64,000 nt of DNA. Origin: DASQPA01 sp963757335 (GTDB lineage Bacteria; Acidobacteriota; Thermoanaerobaculia; Multivoradales; UBA5704). How positions within the stretch are numbered: the stretch's first letter is position 1; each line of letters opens with the position of its first letter. Below, piece by piece: positions 24,393 to 34,624 of the stretch. The translations under genes were made by a program, and so were the position numbers. The notes beneath the pieces are model-generated. The model had not been told where the DNA came from and ran no database searches. It saw nothing but the letters and a program-made list of their open reading frames with translations. The stretch lies in the NCBI GenBank assembly GCA_963757335.1, contig CAVWRJ010000024.1:558001-622000 (forward strand). Direction: 5' to 3'.

Positions 24393-26738
24393 ATGCAGAG
24401 AAGCTTCCGCCTCCCTTCGTGCCTCGCCGCCGTCGCCATGACCGTGCTGGTGAGCGCTGGAGCCCTGGCCGCCGAACCGACCCACCGGTACATCATCGAG
24501 TGCAGCGCGAGCTGCGCGGCGATCACGAGCGCCGTCGGCCAGATCCCCGGCGCCAGCGTCGAGTACCAGTTCAAGAATGTCAGCGGCGTCGTCGCCAACC
24601 TGCCGCTGTCGGCCGTGCCGACGATCCAGAGCCGGCCGGACGTCGTCAACATCGCCAAGGACGTGACCGTGGCGGCGCCCCACCCGGCCGACAAGAAGCT
24701 CGACGCCGCCCAGGGCTCGCAGGTCCTCACGACCTCCACCCTGCCCGGCTTCGCCGCCAGCCGCCCGGCGGACTACCTGTTCAATAACGAGCTGATCGGC
24801 GCCTCGACTCTCCACGCCCAGGGGATCACGGGCAGTGGTGTCATCGTCGGCATCATCGACAGCGGCACCGCCAACAACCCGACCCAGGTGGCGGACATCG
24901 CCGGCTCGGTGATCGGCGGCGAGTCGTTCGTGCCGGCCGCCGAGGACCCGGTGACCTCGGCGACCAGCACGCTCAACGGCCCCCATGGCACCTGGGTGGG
25001 CACCGTCATCGCGGGCCATGCGATTTTCCTCTTCAGCGCCAACTCGACCCTCGTCAAGTCGATCCAGGCGCACGCTCCCGACAGCGTCATCTCCTGCGCC
25101 GTGCTCGGCTGTCCCTCGACCCTCGCCGGGGTGCCGGTCATCGGCGTCGCGCCGTCGGCCAAGCTCTACGCGCTCAAGGTCTTCAACTCGGGCGGCGGCG
25201 GTGCCTCGAACGCTCGTATCGCAGCGGCCATGGACCGCGCCATCACCTTGAAGAAGAACTTCGACAACGGGGTGCCGTCGGTGCCCACCAACCCGGGTTG
25301 CGGCGCGGAGAACAACCCCTGCGTCTACGACTCGCTCAACATCCAGGTGGTCAACATGAGCCTCGGCGGTCTCACTCTGTTCGCCGCTCGTGACCTGGAG
25401 GACAAGATCACCACCGAGATGCTGAAGGCCGGCATCACCTTAGCCGTCGCGGCCGGCAACTCCGGCCCCGGCGCGCTCACCGCCGAGAGCCCGGGCACCG
25501 GCCCCGGCTCCCTGGTCGCGGCCGCAGCGGCCACCCCACCCCACGAGCGGATCCTCGGCGACCTGCAGTTCGGCCTCGGCTTCGGCGACCTGCTCTTCCC
25601 CTTCAACGGCATCCAGACGGCGAGCTTCAGCTCGCGTGGCCCGACCGCCGACGGCCGCTACGGCGTCAACGTCACCACCAACGGCTTCGCCAACTTCGTC
25701 CAGTCGCCGGACGGTTCTTTCAGTCTGGTCTCCGGCACCTCCTTCGCGGCCCCGACCGCGGCCGGCGCCGCCGCCCTCCTGCGGCAGAAGTTCCCCACCG
25801 CCTCGGCGACCAAGATCCGTAACGCCCTGATCGCCGGCGCCAACCCGAACGTCCTCGCCGACAACCCGACCAAGATCGACCAGGGCTCGGGCTTCCTCGA
25901 CATTCCGGCCGCGGCGGCCAAGCTCGCCTCGGGCACGGTCAGCGGCGCTCTCCCGACCCCCGGGCTCTCGAGCCCGATCCTCGACTTGAACCTCCTCCCC
26001 CTGGGCATCCAGACCGTGAATCTCTCGGGTGGGACGTTCTCGGCCCATGTCTCGAACCTGCTGCCCGGGCAGGTCAAGCAGTTCTACGTCCGCAGCTTCG
26101 ACACCACCGACAAGTTCACGGTCCAGGTCAACAACCTGACCCCGGCGCTGCCGCCGGCCCAGCAGAACCAGTTCTTCGGCGATGACATTTTCCTCGCCGT
26201 CCTCGACGCTCCGACCTCGGTGGCCTTCGACCTCACCGCCTCGCCCGGCGGCCAGTTCGTCGACGGCGACACCACGGTGACGGCCATCAACCCGCAGTCG
26301 GGCATTCTCCGCGTAGCCCTCCAGGGCAGCTCGAACAACGCCGGCCCGGTCTCGGCCGATGTCGTCATCTCGACCCACCAGGCCAACCTCGGCCTGCCGA
26401 CCTCCGCCGGCACCGTCAAGCAGGGGCAGGAGGACGTCGTCCACCTGAACGTCCCGGCGGGCAAGAGCCAGTTGACCTTCCAGCTCTCCTGGCTCCACGA
26501 CTGGGGCTTCTACCCGACCAACGACCTCGACCTCATCGTGATGGACCCCAGCGGCAACACGATCCTGACCGGCGCGACCCTCAACAGCCCGGAGCGGGTG
26601 GCGGTGCCGAACCCGGCCCCGGGTATCTGGACGGCGCGCATCCAGGGCTTCCAGATCAACCAGGGGATCGTCAACGGCCAGGACCTCTGGACTCTTCACG
26701 TGCGTGCCGACGGCCAGCCGGTCCCGCGCGTGCCGTAG
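24393..26738 (+). CDS. Secreted subtilisin-like (S8) serine protease
   Basis: The start at 24393 has AAAGGAGAT and opens a signal peptide (SFRLPSCLAAVAMTVLVSAG). The catalytic triad is visible: D156 in GIIDSG, H198 in NGPHGTWVG and S450 in SGTSFAAPTAAG; AVAAGNSGPG marks the oxyanion asparagine. An N-terminal inhibitor-like prodomain (about 28-100) and a C-terminal pre-peptidase-like beta domain (about 620-781) flank the catalytic part. It probably degrades proteins outside the cell. A strong terminator follows. Confidence 0.95.
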   Translation: MQRSFRLPSCLAAVAMTVLVSAGALAAEPTHRYIIECSASCAAITSAVGQIPGASVEYQFKNVSGVVANLPLSAVPTIQSRPDVVNIAKDVTVAAPHPADKKLDAAQGSQVLTTSTLPGFAASRPADYLFNNELIGASTLHAQGITGSGVIVGIIDSGTANNPTQVADIAGSVIGGESFVPAAEDPVTSATSTLNGPHGTWVGTVIAGHAIFLFSANSTLVKSIQAHAPDSVISCAVLGCPSTLAGVPVIGVAPSAKLYALKVFNSGGGGASNARIAAAMDRAITLKKNFDNGVPSVPTNPGCGAENNPCVYDSLNIQVVNMSLGGLTLFAARDLEDKITTEMLKAGITLAVAAGNSGPGALTAESPGTGPGSLVAAAAATPPHERILGDLQFGLGFGDLLFPFNGIQTASFSSRGPTADGRYGVNVTTNGFANFVQSPDGSFSLVSGTSFAAPTAAGAAALLRQKFPTASATKIRNALIAGANPNVLADNPTKIDQGSGFLDIPAAAAKLASGTVSGALPTPGLSSPILDLNLLPLGIQTVNLSGGTFSAHVSNLLPGQVKQFYVRSFDTTDKFTVQVNNLTPALPPAQQNQFFGDDIFLAVLDAPTSVAFDLTASPGGQFVDGDTTVTAINPQSGILRVALQGSSNNAGPVSADVVISTHQANLGLPTSAGTVKQGQEDVVHLNVPAGKSQLTFQLSWLHDWGFYPTNDLDLIVMDPSGNTILTGATLNSPERVAVPNPAPGIWTARIQGFQINQGIVNGQDLWTLHVRADGQPVPRVP

Positions 26739-26768
26739 AATAGAAGGCCTGCTGTACCTGTAGTTCTC

Positions 26769-26808
26769 AGCCCGGGGGGCGTTCGCGCTCCCCGGGCTAT
26801 TTCACTTT
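26769..26808 (+). terminator. Terminator after the subtilase gene
   Basis: A 9-bp stem (AGCCCGGGG with CCCCGGGCT) with a 12-base loop is followed by ATTTCACTTT, 30 bp past the subtilase stop. It may also serve the convergent small gene at 26808. Confidence 0.75.
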
Positions 26809-27065
26809 CAGGGGCCGGTCCGGCAGACCACGGCCCGGCGGCCGCCGGTGTGCACCCGCCAGTCCCGGCCCCGGGCGCTGAGGGTCACCCGCCAGCCAGG
26901 GGTGACGACCTGGGCGTAGGCCATCCCCTTCTTCGGGCAGCCGAGACTCGCGTCCGGCCAGTCGACGGGCTCGGCGCGGATCAGCTCGATGCGTCCGGGA
27001 TCGTCGATCCCCAGCTCCCGCCCGAGCGCTGTCCGGGCGAGGGCGGCGGCTTCGTCCGGGCTCAC
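26808..27065 (-). CDS. Small hypothetical protein coupled to mtgA
   Basis: The 85-residue product starts with a GTG at 27065, whose GTGA overlaps the mtgA stop, a sign of translational coupling. It has helix DEAAALARTALGRELG, then WPDASLGCPKKGMAYAQVVT and PGWRVTLSARGRDWRVHTG. The SLGCP...YAQV...PG pattern recurs in small bacterial proteins of unknown function. No signal peptide is present. Confidence 0.6.
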   Translation of the reverse strand: MSPDEAAALARTALGRELGIDDPGRIELIRAEPVDWPDASLGCPKKGMAYAQVVTPGWRVTLSARGRDWRVHTGGRRAVVCRTGP

Positions 27066-27850
27066 ACCTCGCCCCACAACCACCGTGCTCGCTCCATCCG
27101 CCGGGCGATCATGCGGACCCGCCAGAGGTAGCCGCGGCTGCGGCTGCCGGGGTGCCAGCCGTGGGGGTAGGGGAGGCTCGCGGCGAGTTGGGCGGCCTCG
27201 TTCTGCGAGAGGCCGGCGGCGGACTTGCCGAAATAGTGGCGGGCGGCGGCCTCGGCGCCGTAAATCCCGTCGCCAAATTCGACGACGTTTAAGTAAATCT
27301 CGAAGATCCGCCGCTTGGCGAGGTCCTTTTCGAGCTCGCGGGTGAGAGCCGCTTCCTCGATCTTGCGGAGCGGGTTTCTGGAGCGCGAGAGCCAGAGGTT
27401 CTTCGCCAGCTGCTGGGTCAAGGTCGAGGCGCCGCGCGGCAGGTGCTTCTCCTCCCACGCCTCACGGAGGGCGTCCTTCATCTCCTCGCGGTCGAAGCCG
27501 TGATGGGCGAAGAAGTCGGCGTCCTCGCCAATCAGGACCGCCACCTTGAGGTTGGCGGAGATCCGCCCGTAGGGGACCCACCTGCAATCGACCGGTTGGG
27601 GCGCCCTCAAGCCCAGCCGGCCGAGAAGCCCCAGGCGGTACTCCTCGATGAAGGCGGTGGTCTTCGGGTTGTGCCGGGCGAGGGCGGCGACATCGGGCCA
27701 GGTGACCGCCTTCCAGGCGAGCCAGGCTCCAGCCACGACGGCCAGGGCGAGCCCCAGGCGGCGAGCCCGGCGGCCCCGGACGGGAACCGCTCGGGGCGAC
27801 GAGCCCGGCGGGGGTAGCTCGCGCGCGTCGTGGATCTCTCGGGCGATCAT
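27062..27850 (-). CDS. mtgA: Monofunctional peptidoglycan transglycosylase MtgA
   Basis: The 262-residue product has one N-terminal membrane anchor (RLGLALAVVAGAWLAWKAV) and a GT51 domain: VLIGEDADFFAHHGFD with the catalytic Glu, GASTLTQQLAKNLWLS, RKIEEAALTRELEKDLAKRR and EIYLNVVEFGDGIYGAEAAA. It polymerises lipid II glycan chains at the membrane without a transpeptidase domain. The in-frame extension upstream of 27850 is antisense to the next gene and is rejected as coding. Confidence 0.95.
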   Translation of the reverse strand: MIAREIHDARELPPPGSSPRAVPVRGRRARRLGLALAVVAGAWLAWKAVTWPDVAALARHNPKTTAFIEEYRLGLLGRLGLRAPQPVDCRWVPYGRISANLKVAVLIGEDADFFAHHGFDREEMKDALREAWEEKHLPRGASTLTQQLAKNLWLSRSRNPLRKIEEAALTRELEKDLAKRRIFEIYLNVVEFGDGIYGAEAAARHYFGKSAAGLSQNEAAQLAASLPYPHGWHPGSRSRGYLWRVRMIARRMERARWLWGEV

Positions 27851-27904
27851 CGGGAGGCTGTAGCATAAGCCGAGGCCGGCTCCGCCGGAAGTTATACTTT
27901 TCCC

Positions 27905-28891
27905 ATGCCGCCGATCACCGTCCCCCTCCGTGCGCCCGAGCTCGCCGCCGGCATCTGGGTCCAGGGACCGCCGGTGAGCATGGTCTTCGTCCGCGGGGCG
28001 GTGGTCCTGGTCGATTTCTGGGAGTCGACCTGCGTCAATTGCCTGCGGACCCTGCCGTACCTCAAGGAGTGGCACCGCCGTTATGCCAGCCGGGGTCTCG
28101 TCCTGGTCGGCATCCACACCCCGGAGTTCGAGCTCACCGGCGCGCCGGAGATCGTCGCCCAGACGGTGGCGGCCGAGGGCATCCCCTACCCGGTGCTCCT
28201 CGACCCCGAGCGCGCCAACTGGCAGCTCTTCGCCAATCACTACTGGCCCGCCAAGTACCTGGTCGACGCCCGGGGCTATCTGCGCTATGAGCACTTCGGC
28301 GAGGGGGCCTACGGCGACACCGAGGCGTGGATTCAGCGCCTCCTGCGCGAGGCCGGGGACCGAGAGCCGATGCCGGAGCTCCTCGCCCCCCTCCGCCCCG
28401 AGGACGGTCCGGGGGCGGTCTGCTTCCCCTCGACGCCCGAGCTCTATCTCGGCTGGCACCGCGGCCGGCTCGCCAGCATCGAGGGCTTCCGGCCGGACGA
28501 GGAGGTTCGCCACCGCGGTCAGGAGGCCATCCCGCCCGGCATGTTCGCGGCGCGCGGCCTCTGGTACCACGCCGCGGAATACCTGGAATCGCGCGAGCCG
28601 AGGGGAGAGCTGGAGCTGGTCTGCGACGCCGCCGGGGTCCACCTCGTCGTCGCTCCCGAGGGGGAGCTCGAGATCGAGCTCGACGGCGGGCCCGTCCCCC
28701 GGCCGCTCCGCGGGGCGGACGTCGTCGAGCGCCTGGGCCGCACCTTCGCCGTCTGGGAACGGCCGCGGATGGTGCGCCTCTTAGAGGCCCCGGACTTCGC
28801 CCGCCGGCATCTCCTCCTCCGCTTCCCACACCCGGGGGCGCGCGCCTACGCCGTGAGCTTCACCAGCTGCCTCTCCCTCCCCGAGATGTAA
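27905..28891 (+). CDS. Thioredoxin-like protein with DipZ-type C-terminal region
   Basis: The 328-residue product has a redoxin domain with the active site STCVNCLRTLPY (C43-x2-C46), then WPAKYLVDARGYLRYEHFGEG, which fits the thioredoxin part of DipZ-like proteins. Residues about 180-328 form a beta-rich region like the DipZ C-terminal domain (LYLGWHRGRLAS, LWYHAAEYLE). No signal peptide is seen, unlike the membrane DipZ. It probably reduces disulfides; the partner is unknown. Confidence 0.8.
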   Translation: MPPITVPLRAPELAAGIWVQGPPVSMVFVRGAVVLVDFWESTCVNCLRTLPYLKEWHRRYASRGLVLVGIHTPEFELTGAPEIVAQTVAAEGIPYPVLLDPERANWQLFANHYWPAKYLVDARGYLRYEHFGEGAYGDTEAWIQRLLREAGDREPMPELLAPLRPEDGPGAVCFPSTPELYLGWHRGRLASIEGFRPDEEVRHRGQEAIPPGMFAARGLWYHAAEYLESREPRGELELVCDAAGVHLVVAPEGELEIELDGGPVPRPLRGADVVERLGRTFAVWERPRMVRLLEAPDFARRHLLLRFPHPGARAYAVSFTSCLSLPEM

Positions 28892-28986
28892 CTTCCCGCC
28901 GCACCGCGGCTGTGCTAAGATTTACACCGTCCTTACAATTTCTTAACCTTTCTCGCGGCCGTACGGCTCGCGTCTCGGCAAGGGCT

Positions 28987-30690
28987 ATGACCACGACTAC
29001 TCTGGCGCCCCGCGAGTGGGTGCTCCAAGGCTCTGATGCGCTCCACCGCCAGCCTGGCTCCTCCCGGCTGCGGGCGCTCGGCCTCTTCGCCCTCCGGCGC
29101 TACGCCCTCTGTGCTCTCCTCGTCCTGGCGCTGATGGCCTGGAACGTCTTCGCCGGCCTGGGCGCAGTGGCCTTAAACGACTCCGACGAGGCGCGCTACG
29201 GCGTCTCGGCCTGGGAGATGCTCCAGAACCGCTCCTTCGTCGTCACCACCTACGCCGGGGAGCGGGAGTACTGGAACCTGAAGCCGCCCCTGGGCTACTG
29301 GCTGATGGCGCTCTCCTTCCGCCTCTTCGGCCCCACCCCGTTCGCGCTTCGTTTCCCCTCCGCTCTCTGCGCCCTGGGAGCGGTCGCCGGCACCCTGTGG
29401 CTGGGCCGTCGCTGGCTCGGCCGGCGGGAGAGCCTGCTCGCGGCGCTGATCCTCGCCACCGGCTTCGGTTTTCTCTCGAACCACGGGGCGCGGAGCGGCG
29501 ATCTGGACGCCGCCCTGACCCTCCTCCTGCTCGGCGCGACCTACCAGGTGTCGCGCCTCGGCGAATCGCCGTGGCGGGTGGTCGGGCTGGGGGCGCTCCT
29601 CTCGGTGGGGTTCCTGCTCAAGAGCTTCGCCATCCTCCCGACGCTCGTCGTCGCGGGCCTCTTCGTTCTCGCCACGGGCACCTGGCGGCGGCAGCGGCTC
29701 CTGCCCTGCCTCCTCGCTCTCCTCGCCTTCGTCCTGCCGATCGGCGCCTGGGCCGCCGCCCGTTGGCACGCCGACGGCTCGGCCTACTTTCTGCTGCGCA
29801 TGGTCCGCGAAGACCTCCTCGACCGCTCGACCCAGGTCATCGACAAGGTCACCTACTCGCCCTTCGGCTACGTTTCGGCGCTCTTCGACCGCTTCGCTCC
29901 CTGGCCGCTGCTGATCATCATCGCCGCCGTCGCCGCTATTGCCGCCATGCCCACCTTCGCCGCGATCGTCGCCGGGAGGGCGCGGGAAGCTTGGAGCGCA
30001 CGCATCCTGGCACGCCGGCTGCTGCGCGACCGGTTCCAGCTCCTCATTCTCCTCTGGGCCCTCGTGCCGCTCGTCCTCTTCTCGCTCTCACGCACCCAGC
30101 ACCACTGGTATCTCGACCCGAGCTATCCCGCCTGGGCGCTCCTCGCCGCCATGGCAGTCTTCGACCTCGTCCGTCGGGTCCGTCCTGAGCGACGGTCGGC
30201 GGCGCTCGTCGCCTGCGTCCTCCTCCCCCTCGCTCTCTGCGAGATCCGCGTCCTCTACCGGGTGCTGGTGGCGGAGCGGATGCCGGAGCCGCAGCGCTTT
30301 CTCGCTCGCCTCAAGGGGCATCGACTGGAGATCGGGCCGGAAATCCGGACGAGCCCGCTCCGGCACTCGGAGCGCTTCATTCTGGAAGCGATGGACGGCT
30401 TCGAGGTGCGGGAGGTCGAGGCACAGAAGACGCCGCGGGCGGCGGCGGCGGATTCTCTCTCGCCGTTCTCGGTGCTGATCGCCAAGGCGGCTCGCGCGCC
30501 CCGCCCCCAGGCGCCGCTCGGCTCCGGGATCTTCCTCGACAGCCGGGATTACCTCCTCTTCCAGGGCGCGAGCCAGATCGCCGGCCGGAGCGCTCCAAGC
30601 GGGCCACACCGCCGGATACGGGCTCGCCGCCCGCCGCCCGGGCATCTGCCGCCGGGTTGGCGGCCGCGCAACCGCGTCGTGGCGACCTAA
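28987..30690 (+). CDS. GT39-family (ArnT-like) membrane glycosyltransferase
   Basis: The ATG at 28987 starts a 567-residue protein with about 10 membrane segments. The first loop holds NDSDEARYG, the Asp-Glu motif that GT39/GT83 enzymes use for catalysis and metal binding, followed by WNLKPPLGYWLMALSFRLF. The family moves sugars from lipid carriers on the outer face of the inner membrane. The acceptor is unknown. The soluble C-terminal part ends in a basic Pro/Arg-rich tail. The 30691-30866 region behind it holds no clear gene. Confidence 0.85.
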   Translation: MTTTTLAPREWVLQGSDALHRQPGSSRLRALGLFALRRYALCALLVLALMAWNVFAGLGAVALNDSDEARYGVSAWEMLQNRSFVVTTYAGEREYWNLKPPLGYWLMALSFRLFGPTPFALRFPSALCALGAVAGTLWLGRRWLGRRESLLAALILATGFGFLSNHGARSGDLDAALTLLLLGATYQVSRLGESPWRVVGLGALLSVGFLLKSFAILPTLVVAGLFVLATGTWRRQRLLPCLLALLAFVLPIGAWAAARWHADGSAYFLLRMVREDLLDRSTQVIDKVTYSPFGYVSALFDRFAPWPLLIIIAAVAAIAAMPTFAAIVAGRAREAWSARILARRLLRDRFQLLILLWALVPLVLFSLSRTQHHWYLDPSYPAWALLAAMAVFDLVRRVRPERRSAALVACVLLPLALCEIRVLYRVLVAERMPEPQRFLARLKGHRLEIGPEIRTSPLRHSERFILEAMDGFEVREVEAQKTPRAAAADSLSPFSVLIAKAARAPRPQAPLGSGIFLDSRDYLLFQGASQIAGRSAPSGPHRRIRARRPPPGHLPPGWRPRNRVVAT

Positions 30691-30866
30691 GGCCAGGAAA
30701 AGTGGATGTGAGTTTGTCGCCTTTTACCGGCTTCCCGGGCGCCAACTGGGCCTACATCCAGTACACCGTGCAGAGCTGCGGCAACCGGCCGAGTAGACAC
30801 CCCGCTCCCTCCCGGGGGGTGGCGCAGCAGCCCCCCGGCAGTTCCCTCCTGCAAATCTGTCCGGAG

Positions 30867-31898
30867 TTAGAACCCGCGCTTCGGCGCTCCGACCCCTGAT
30901 CCCAGTCCGGCGATCTCGCGGAGCGCGCCGGCCGTGTACTTCTCGACCATGACCCCGCGCCACTGGGCCTGAAAGTCGGTGTTGTCGAACGGCGTCGCGA
31001 CCTCTCGGGCGAGCCGGGCGGCGGTGGCGATGCTCTCTTCGGTCAGCGGTTTGCCCAGGAGAGACTCGGCGGCGGCGGTCGCCGCGACGGGGGCGGAGGC
31101 CACGGCGCCGAGGTAGATCCGCGCCTGGAGGACCTCCGCGGCGGGAGCGGTCCAGACCGCGGCGGCGGCGGAGAGGACGGCGAAGTCGATCGAGCCGCGG
31201 CGGCGGAGCTTCCAGAAGGCGGAGCGGCAGGCGGCGGCGTCGCTCCCGGCGGGGAGGAGGACGCCGGTGAGGATCTCGTCCGGCCGCTTGCCGAGATAGT
31301 GGATGCCGTCGTCCCGGAAGAGCGCCTCGACCGGGATCTCCCGCTCGCCTTCAGCCGAGACGAGCATCACCCGTGCCCCGAGGGCGGAGAGCATGGGGGC
31401 GGAGTCCGAGGCGGTATGGGCGAGGCAGCGCGGGGAGCCCGGCGCCACCCAGCAGACCGTCCCTTCTGCCTTCAGACAGTAGTCGATCGAACGCCGCCAC
31501 TCCTCCGTCTGATTGTAGTAGGTGCAGCGGGTGTCGAGGCAGAGATTGCCGCCGAGGGTCCCCATCTGGCGCAGCGGTGGCGAGGAGATCGACTCGACCG
31601 CCCGGGCGAAGGCGGGATAGAGGGCGATGATCGCGGGATCGGCGGCGACGTCGGCCAGGAGGGTGGTGGCGCCGATCCGGATCTCTCCGTTGGCATGCAC
31701 CCCGGCGAGGCCGGGGATGCCCATGAGGCTCACCACCGTGCCCGCTTTCTGGTGCCGGCGCTTCATGTTCGGCCAGAGGTCGGTCCCCCCGGCGACGAGG
31801 CGCACGGCGTCTTCACCCGTACCCTCATTAGCGAGAACGGAGGCGGCCTCGGCGAGGCTCCGGGCCTGGAGGAAGCGGAACGGCGGTAGTCGTAGCAT
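30867..31898 (-). CDS. FAD-binding subunit of a 4-hydroxybenzoyl-CoA-reductase-like molybdenum enzyme (HcrB-like)
   Basis: The 343-residue protein has the FAD segments RLVAGGTDLWPNMKRR and the conserved MGTLGGNLC. A cysteine-rich insert (CLDTRCTYYNQ, YCLKAEGTVC, GSPRC) matches the extra iron-sulfur loop of HcrB, which distinguishes it from ordinary xanthine dehydrogenase medium subunits. It starts 12 bp after the stop of the large subunit gene. In HcrB the loop binds a 4Fe-4S cluster for electron input from ferredoxin. Confidence 0.85.
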   Translation of the reverse strand: MLRLPPFRFLQARSLAEAASVLANEGTGEDAVRLVAGGTDLWPNMKRRHQKAGTVVSLMGIPGLAGVHANGEIRIGATTLLADVAADPAIIALYPAFARAVESISSPPLRQMGTLGGNLCLDTRCTYYNQTEEWRRSIDYCLKAEGTVCWVAPGSPRCLAHTASDSAPMLSALGARVMLVSAEGEREIPVEALFRDDGIHYLGKRPDEILTGVLLPAGSDAAACRSAFWKLRRRGSIDFAVLSAAAAVWTAPAAEVLQARIYLGAVASAPVAATAAAESLLGKPLTEESIATAARLAREVATPFDNTDFQAQWRGVMVEKYTAGALREIAGLGSGVGAPKRGF

Positions 31899-31910
31899 CC
31901 GAGTTCTTTC

Positions 31911-34479
31911 TTACGTCGTCAGCACCCGCAGCTTCTTCTGCCGCAGGGCTTCCTCGCGGGTCGTCATCGTCCCCGCCGAGGAGCGCAGGTGGGAGCGCAG
32001 GTTCTCCCGGTAGTCGTTGATCGCCCGCCCGTCCCCCCCTGCTCCGGGGTCGGCACCTCCAGGTTCTCCCCGAAGTCGACCGCCGGAAAGGCGCGGGGAC
32101 CGTAGCGGGCTTCGGCGTTACCCATGGCCCCGGCCTTCAGGGCTTTCAAGATCATGTGGGGATGGATCGGCACCTGGTCGACCCGGGCTCCCACCGCGTC
32201 GTAGATGGCGTTCGCCACCGCCGGCATGATTGGCAGGAGCGGCCCCTGGCCGACCTCCTTGGCCCCGAACGGCCCCGCCGGATCGGGGTCCTCGATCAGG
32301 TAGGTGGTGACCGGCGGCATCTCCAGGAAGGTCGGGCTCTTGTATTCGAGCATCGAGGGGAACTTGTGGACGAGGGCGGAAGACAGCCGTTTGGGCAGCC
32401 GCCGGAACGCCTGCTCCTCCATCATCACCTCGCCCAGGCCCATGTAGACGCTCCCCTCGACCTGCCCCAGAACGAGCACCGGGTTGAGCGCCCGGCCGAT
32501 GTCGTGGGCGATCCAGACATGGACGGGGCTCCACAGGCCGGTCTCCGGATCGACCTCGACCTCGATCACCGACGCCGAGTAGGAGTAGGTGGGGGAGGGG
32601 CCGACCCCGGCGCCCCGGTAGCGGCCGGGCGAGCGCGGCGGGGTGTAGGAGCCGGTGGTCCCCAGGGTCCCGAAGCGGGCCTCGGCGGCGATCACTGCCT
32701 CGGCGAAGGCGAGCCCCTTCTCCGGCTCCTCGGCGTCGAGCACCCGGCCCTCTGCGAAGACCAGCCGGGCGAGCGGGATCTCCAACTGGTCGGCGACCGC
32801 CCGGGCGAGGAGGTCGCGGGCGCGTTCGGCCGCCTCCCGGGCGGCGTTCCCCACCATCAGGGTGACCCGCGAGGAGTAGCTCCCCAGGTCGACCGGGGTC
32901 AAATCCGTATCGGCGACGCAGAGGCGGATATCCCCGAGCCCTACTCCCAGCACCTCGGCGACCACCGCGGCGAGCACCGAGTCCGACCCCTGGCCGATCT
33001 CCGATTCGCCGCAGAAGACCGCGACCCCGCCGGAGCGGTCGAGCTTGAGCTGCACCCCGGACTGCGGCATGTGGTTCCAGTAGATAGGGAGGCCGGCGCC
33101 ACAGAGATAGGAGCCGCAGGCGAGCCCCAGGCCGCGGCCGGGGGGAGCTTCCCCCAGCGCTCGCGAAAGCCGCTGCCTCTGACCACCGCGTCGATGCAGG
33201 CCTGGAGCCCCGTCGAGCCGATCTTCAGCCAGTTGGCGGTGATCCCCGGCTCGGCGAGCATCTGGAGCCGGAGGTCGGCCGGGTTCATCCCGAGTTTTAC
33301 TGCGATCTTGTCTAAATGGACCTCGAAGCCGAAGCGCGGCTGCGGCGTGCCGTGGCCGCGCTTGGGGCCGCAGGGGGGCTTGTTGGTGAAGGCGCGGACG
33401 CCCTCGAAGCGGTAGGCCGGGAGCTTGTAGGTCACCGTCTGGAGCGCTCCGGTGTAGTAGGTCGAGGCGACCCCATAGCTCCCGTAGGCGCCGCCGTCGA
33501 GCGCCGTCTTCAAGCTCTGGGCGGTGATCCGCACCCGGTCGCCGTCGCGCTTGATCCCGGTTTTCACCTGCATGAGGACGGGATGGCGGCCGCGGTGGCA
33601 GTAGAAGACCTCCTCCCGGGTCAACGTGACCTTGGCCGGCCGGCCGAGCTTGAGCGCCAGCTTGGCGGCGACGATCTCGTGGTTGAAGGGATCGCTCTTG
33701 CCGCCGAAGCCGCCGCCGTTCGAGCAGGCGATCACCCGGATGCGGGAGGCCGGGAGCCCGAGCACCTTGGCGAGAGCGCGGTGGACGTAGTGCGGCGTCT
33801 GGGTCGAGGAGTAGAGGGTCACCCGGTCGTCGTCCTCGGGGACCGCCACCGCGGAGTGCTGCTCCATGGGGAGGTGGGTGTTGCCCTCGTAGAAGAGGGT
33901 GTCCTCGAAGATCTCGTCGGCCGCGGCGAAGCCGCCGTCGACATCCCCGAAGGTCATGGCGACCACCTTATGGACGTTGCCGCCGTCGCCGTAGTCGTGG
34001 ATGCGCGGCTCGGGGGTCTTGAGCGCCTCCTCGACGCTCCCGATCGTCGTCAGCGGCTCGTAGTCGACCCGGACCTTGAGGGCAGCCTCATGCGCCCCGT
34101 CCTCGGTCGTCGCGGCGACCGCCGCCACCGGATCGCCCACGAAGCGGACCTTGTCGAGGCAGAGGGCGTGCTCGTCCTGCGATACCGGGAGGATGCCGAA
34201 GGGGATCGGCATCTCGGCGCCGACGAGCGAGCCCAGGAAGCCGGGGACCTCAGCGGCCGAAGTGAAGTCGACCCCGAGCACCTTCGCATGGGGGACGGTC
34301 GAGCGGACGAGCTTGATGTAGCACATCCGCGGGAAGGTCAGGTCGTCGGCGAAGCGGGTGCCGCCGGTCACCTTGGCGCGGCCGTCCACCCGGCGGAACG
34401 GGGTGCCGATCAGCTGGAGTGGGCGCTCGGCGGGCTGTTCTTCCAGCTCTTCTGGGCTCTTGTGGATCGGTTCGGCCAT
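31911..34479 (-). CDS. Molybdopterin-binding large subunit (HcrA/xanthine dehydrogenase type), reading frame interrupted
   Basis: The N-terminal frame (from the ATG at 34479) holds GTPFRRVDGRAKVTGGTRFA, the conserved QHSAVAVPEDD, CSNGGGFGGKSD and GPKRGHGTPQPRF. It leaves frame in a C6/G6 run near 33140; the next frame continues ACGSYLCGAGLP then GESEIGQGSDSVLAAVVAEV, the molybdopterin-contact region, and GPFGAKEVGQG. A second break in a seven-C run near 32034 leads to the natural end EEALRQKKLRVLTT at 31911. The intact protein would be about 855 residues. It binds the molybdenum cofactor and substrate. Both breaks sit in G/C homopolymers, so assembly error is likely. Confidence 0.75.
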
Positions 34480-34493
34480 GGTTCCCCTCGGAG

Positions 34494-34513
34494 ATTTGAA
34501 CCGCAGTTCAAAT
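34494..34513. promoter_or_regulatory. Operator-like palindrome upstream of the large subunit gene
   Basis: ATTTGAAC-CGCA-GTTCAAAT has 8-bp arms and lies 15 bp before the large-subunit start. It matches the palindrome over the TetR start (35852-35869), so it is very likely the same regulator's site. Confidence 0.75.
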
Positions 34514-34624
34514 TCTGCGCTCCGCGGGGAACGCTGTCAAGGGATCGGGTGATACTGGCTTCGTTTGATTCCGAGGACGGGCGACTGGCTGCGCGAAGCG
34601 CCCGAAGGAGCCCGCCCGCAGGGA

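Noticed and set aside
30691..30866. Possible small gene after the GT39 transferase
   Set aside because: Open frames are short, without ribosome sites or recognisable motifs; only a weak CCCTCCCGGGGGG inverted repeat is seen.
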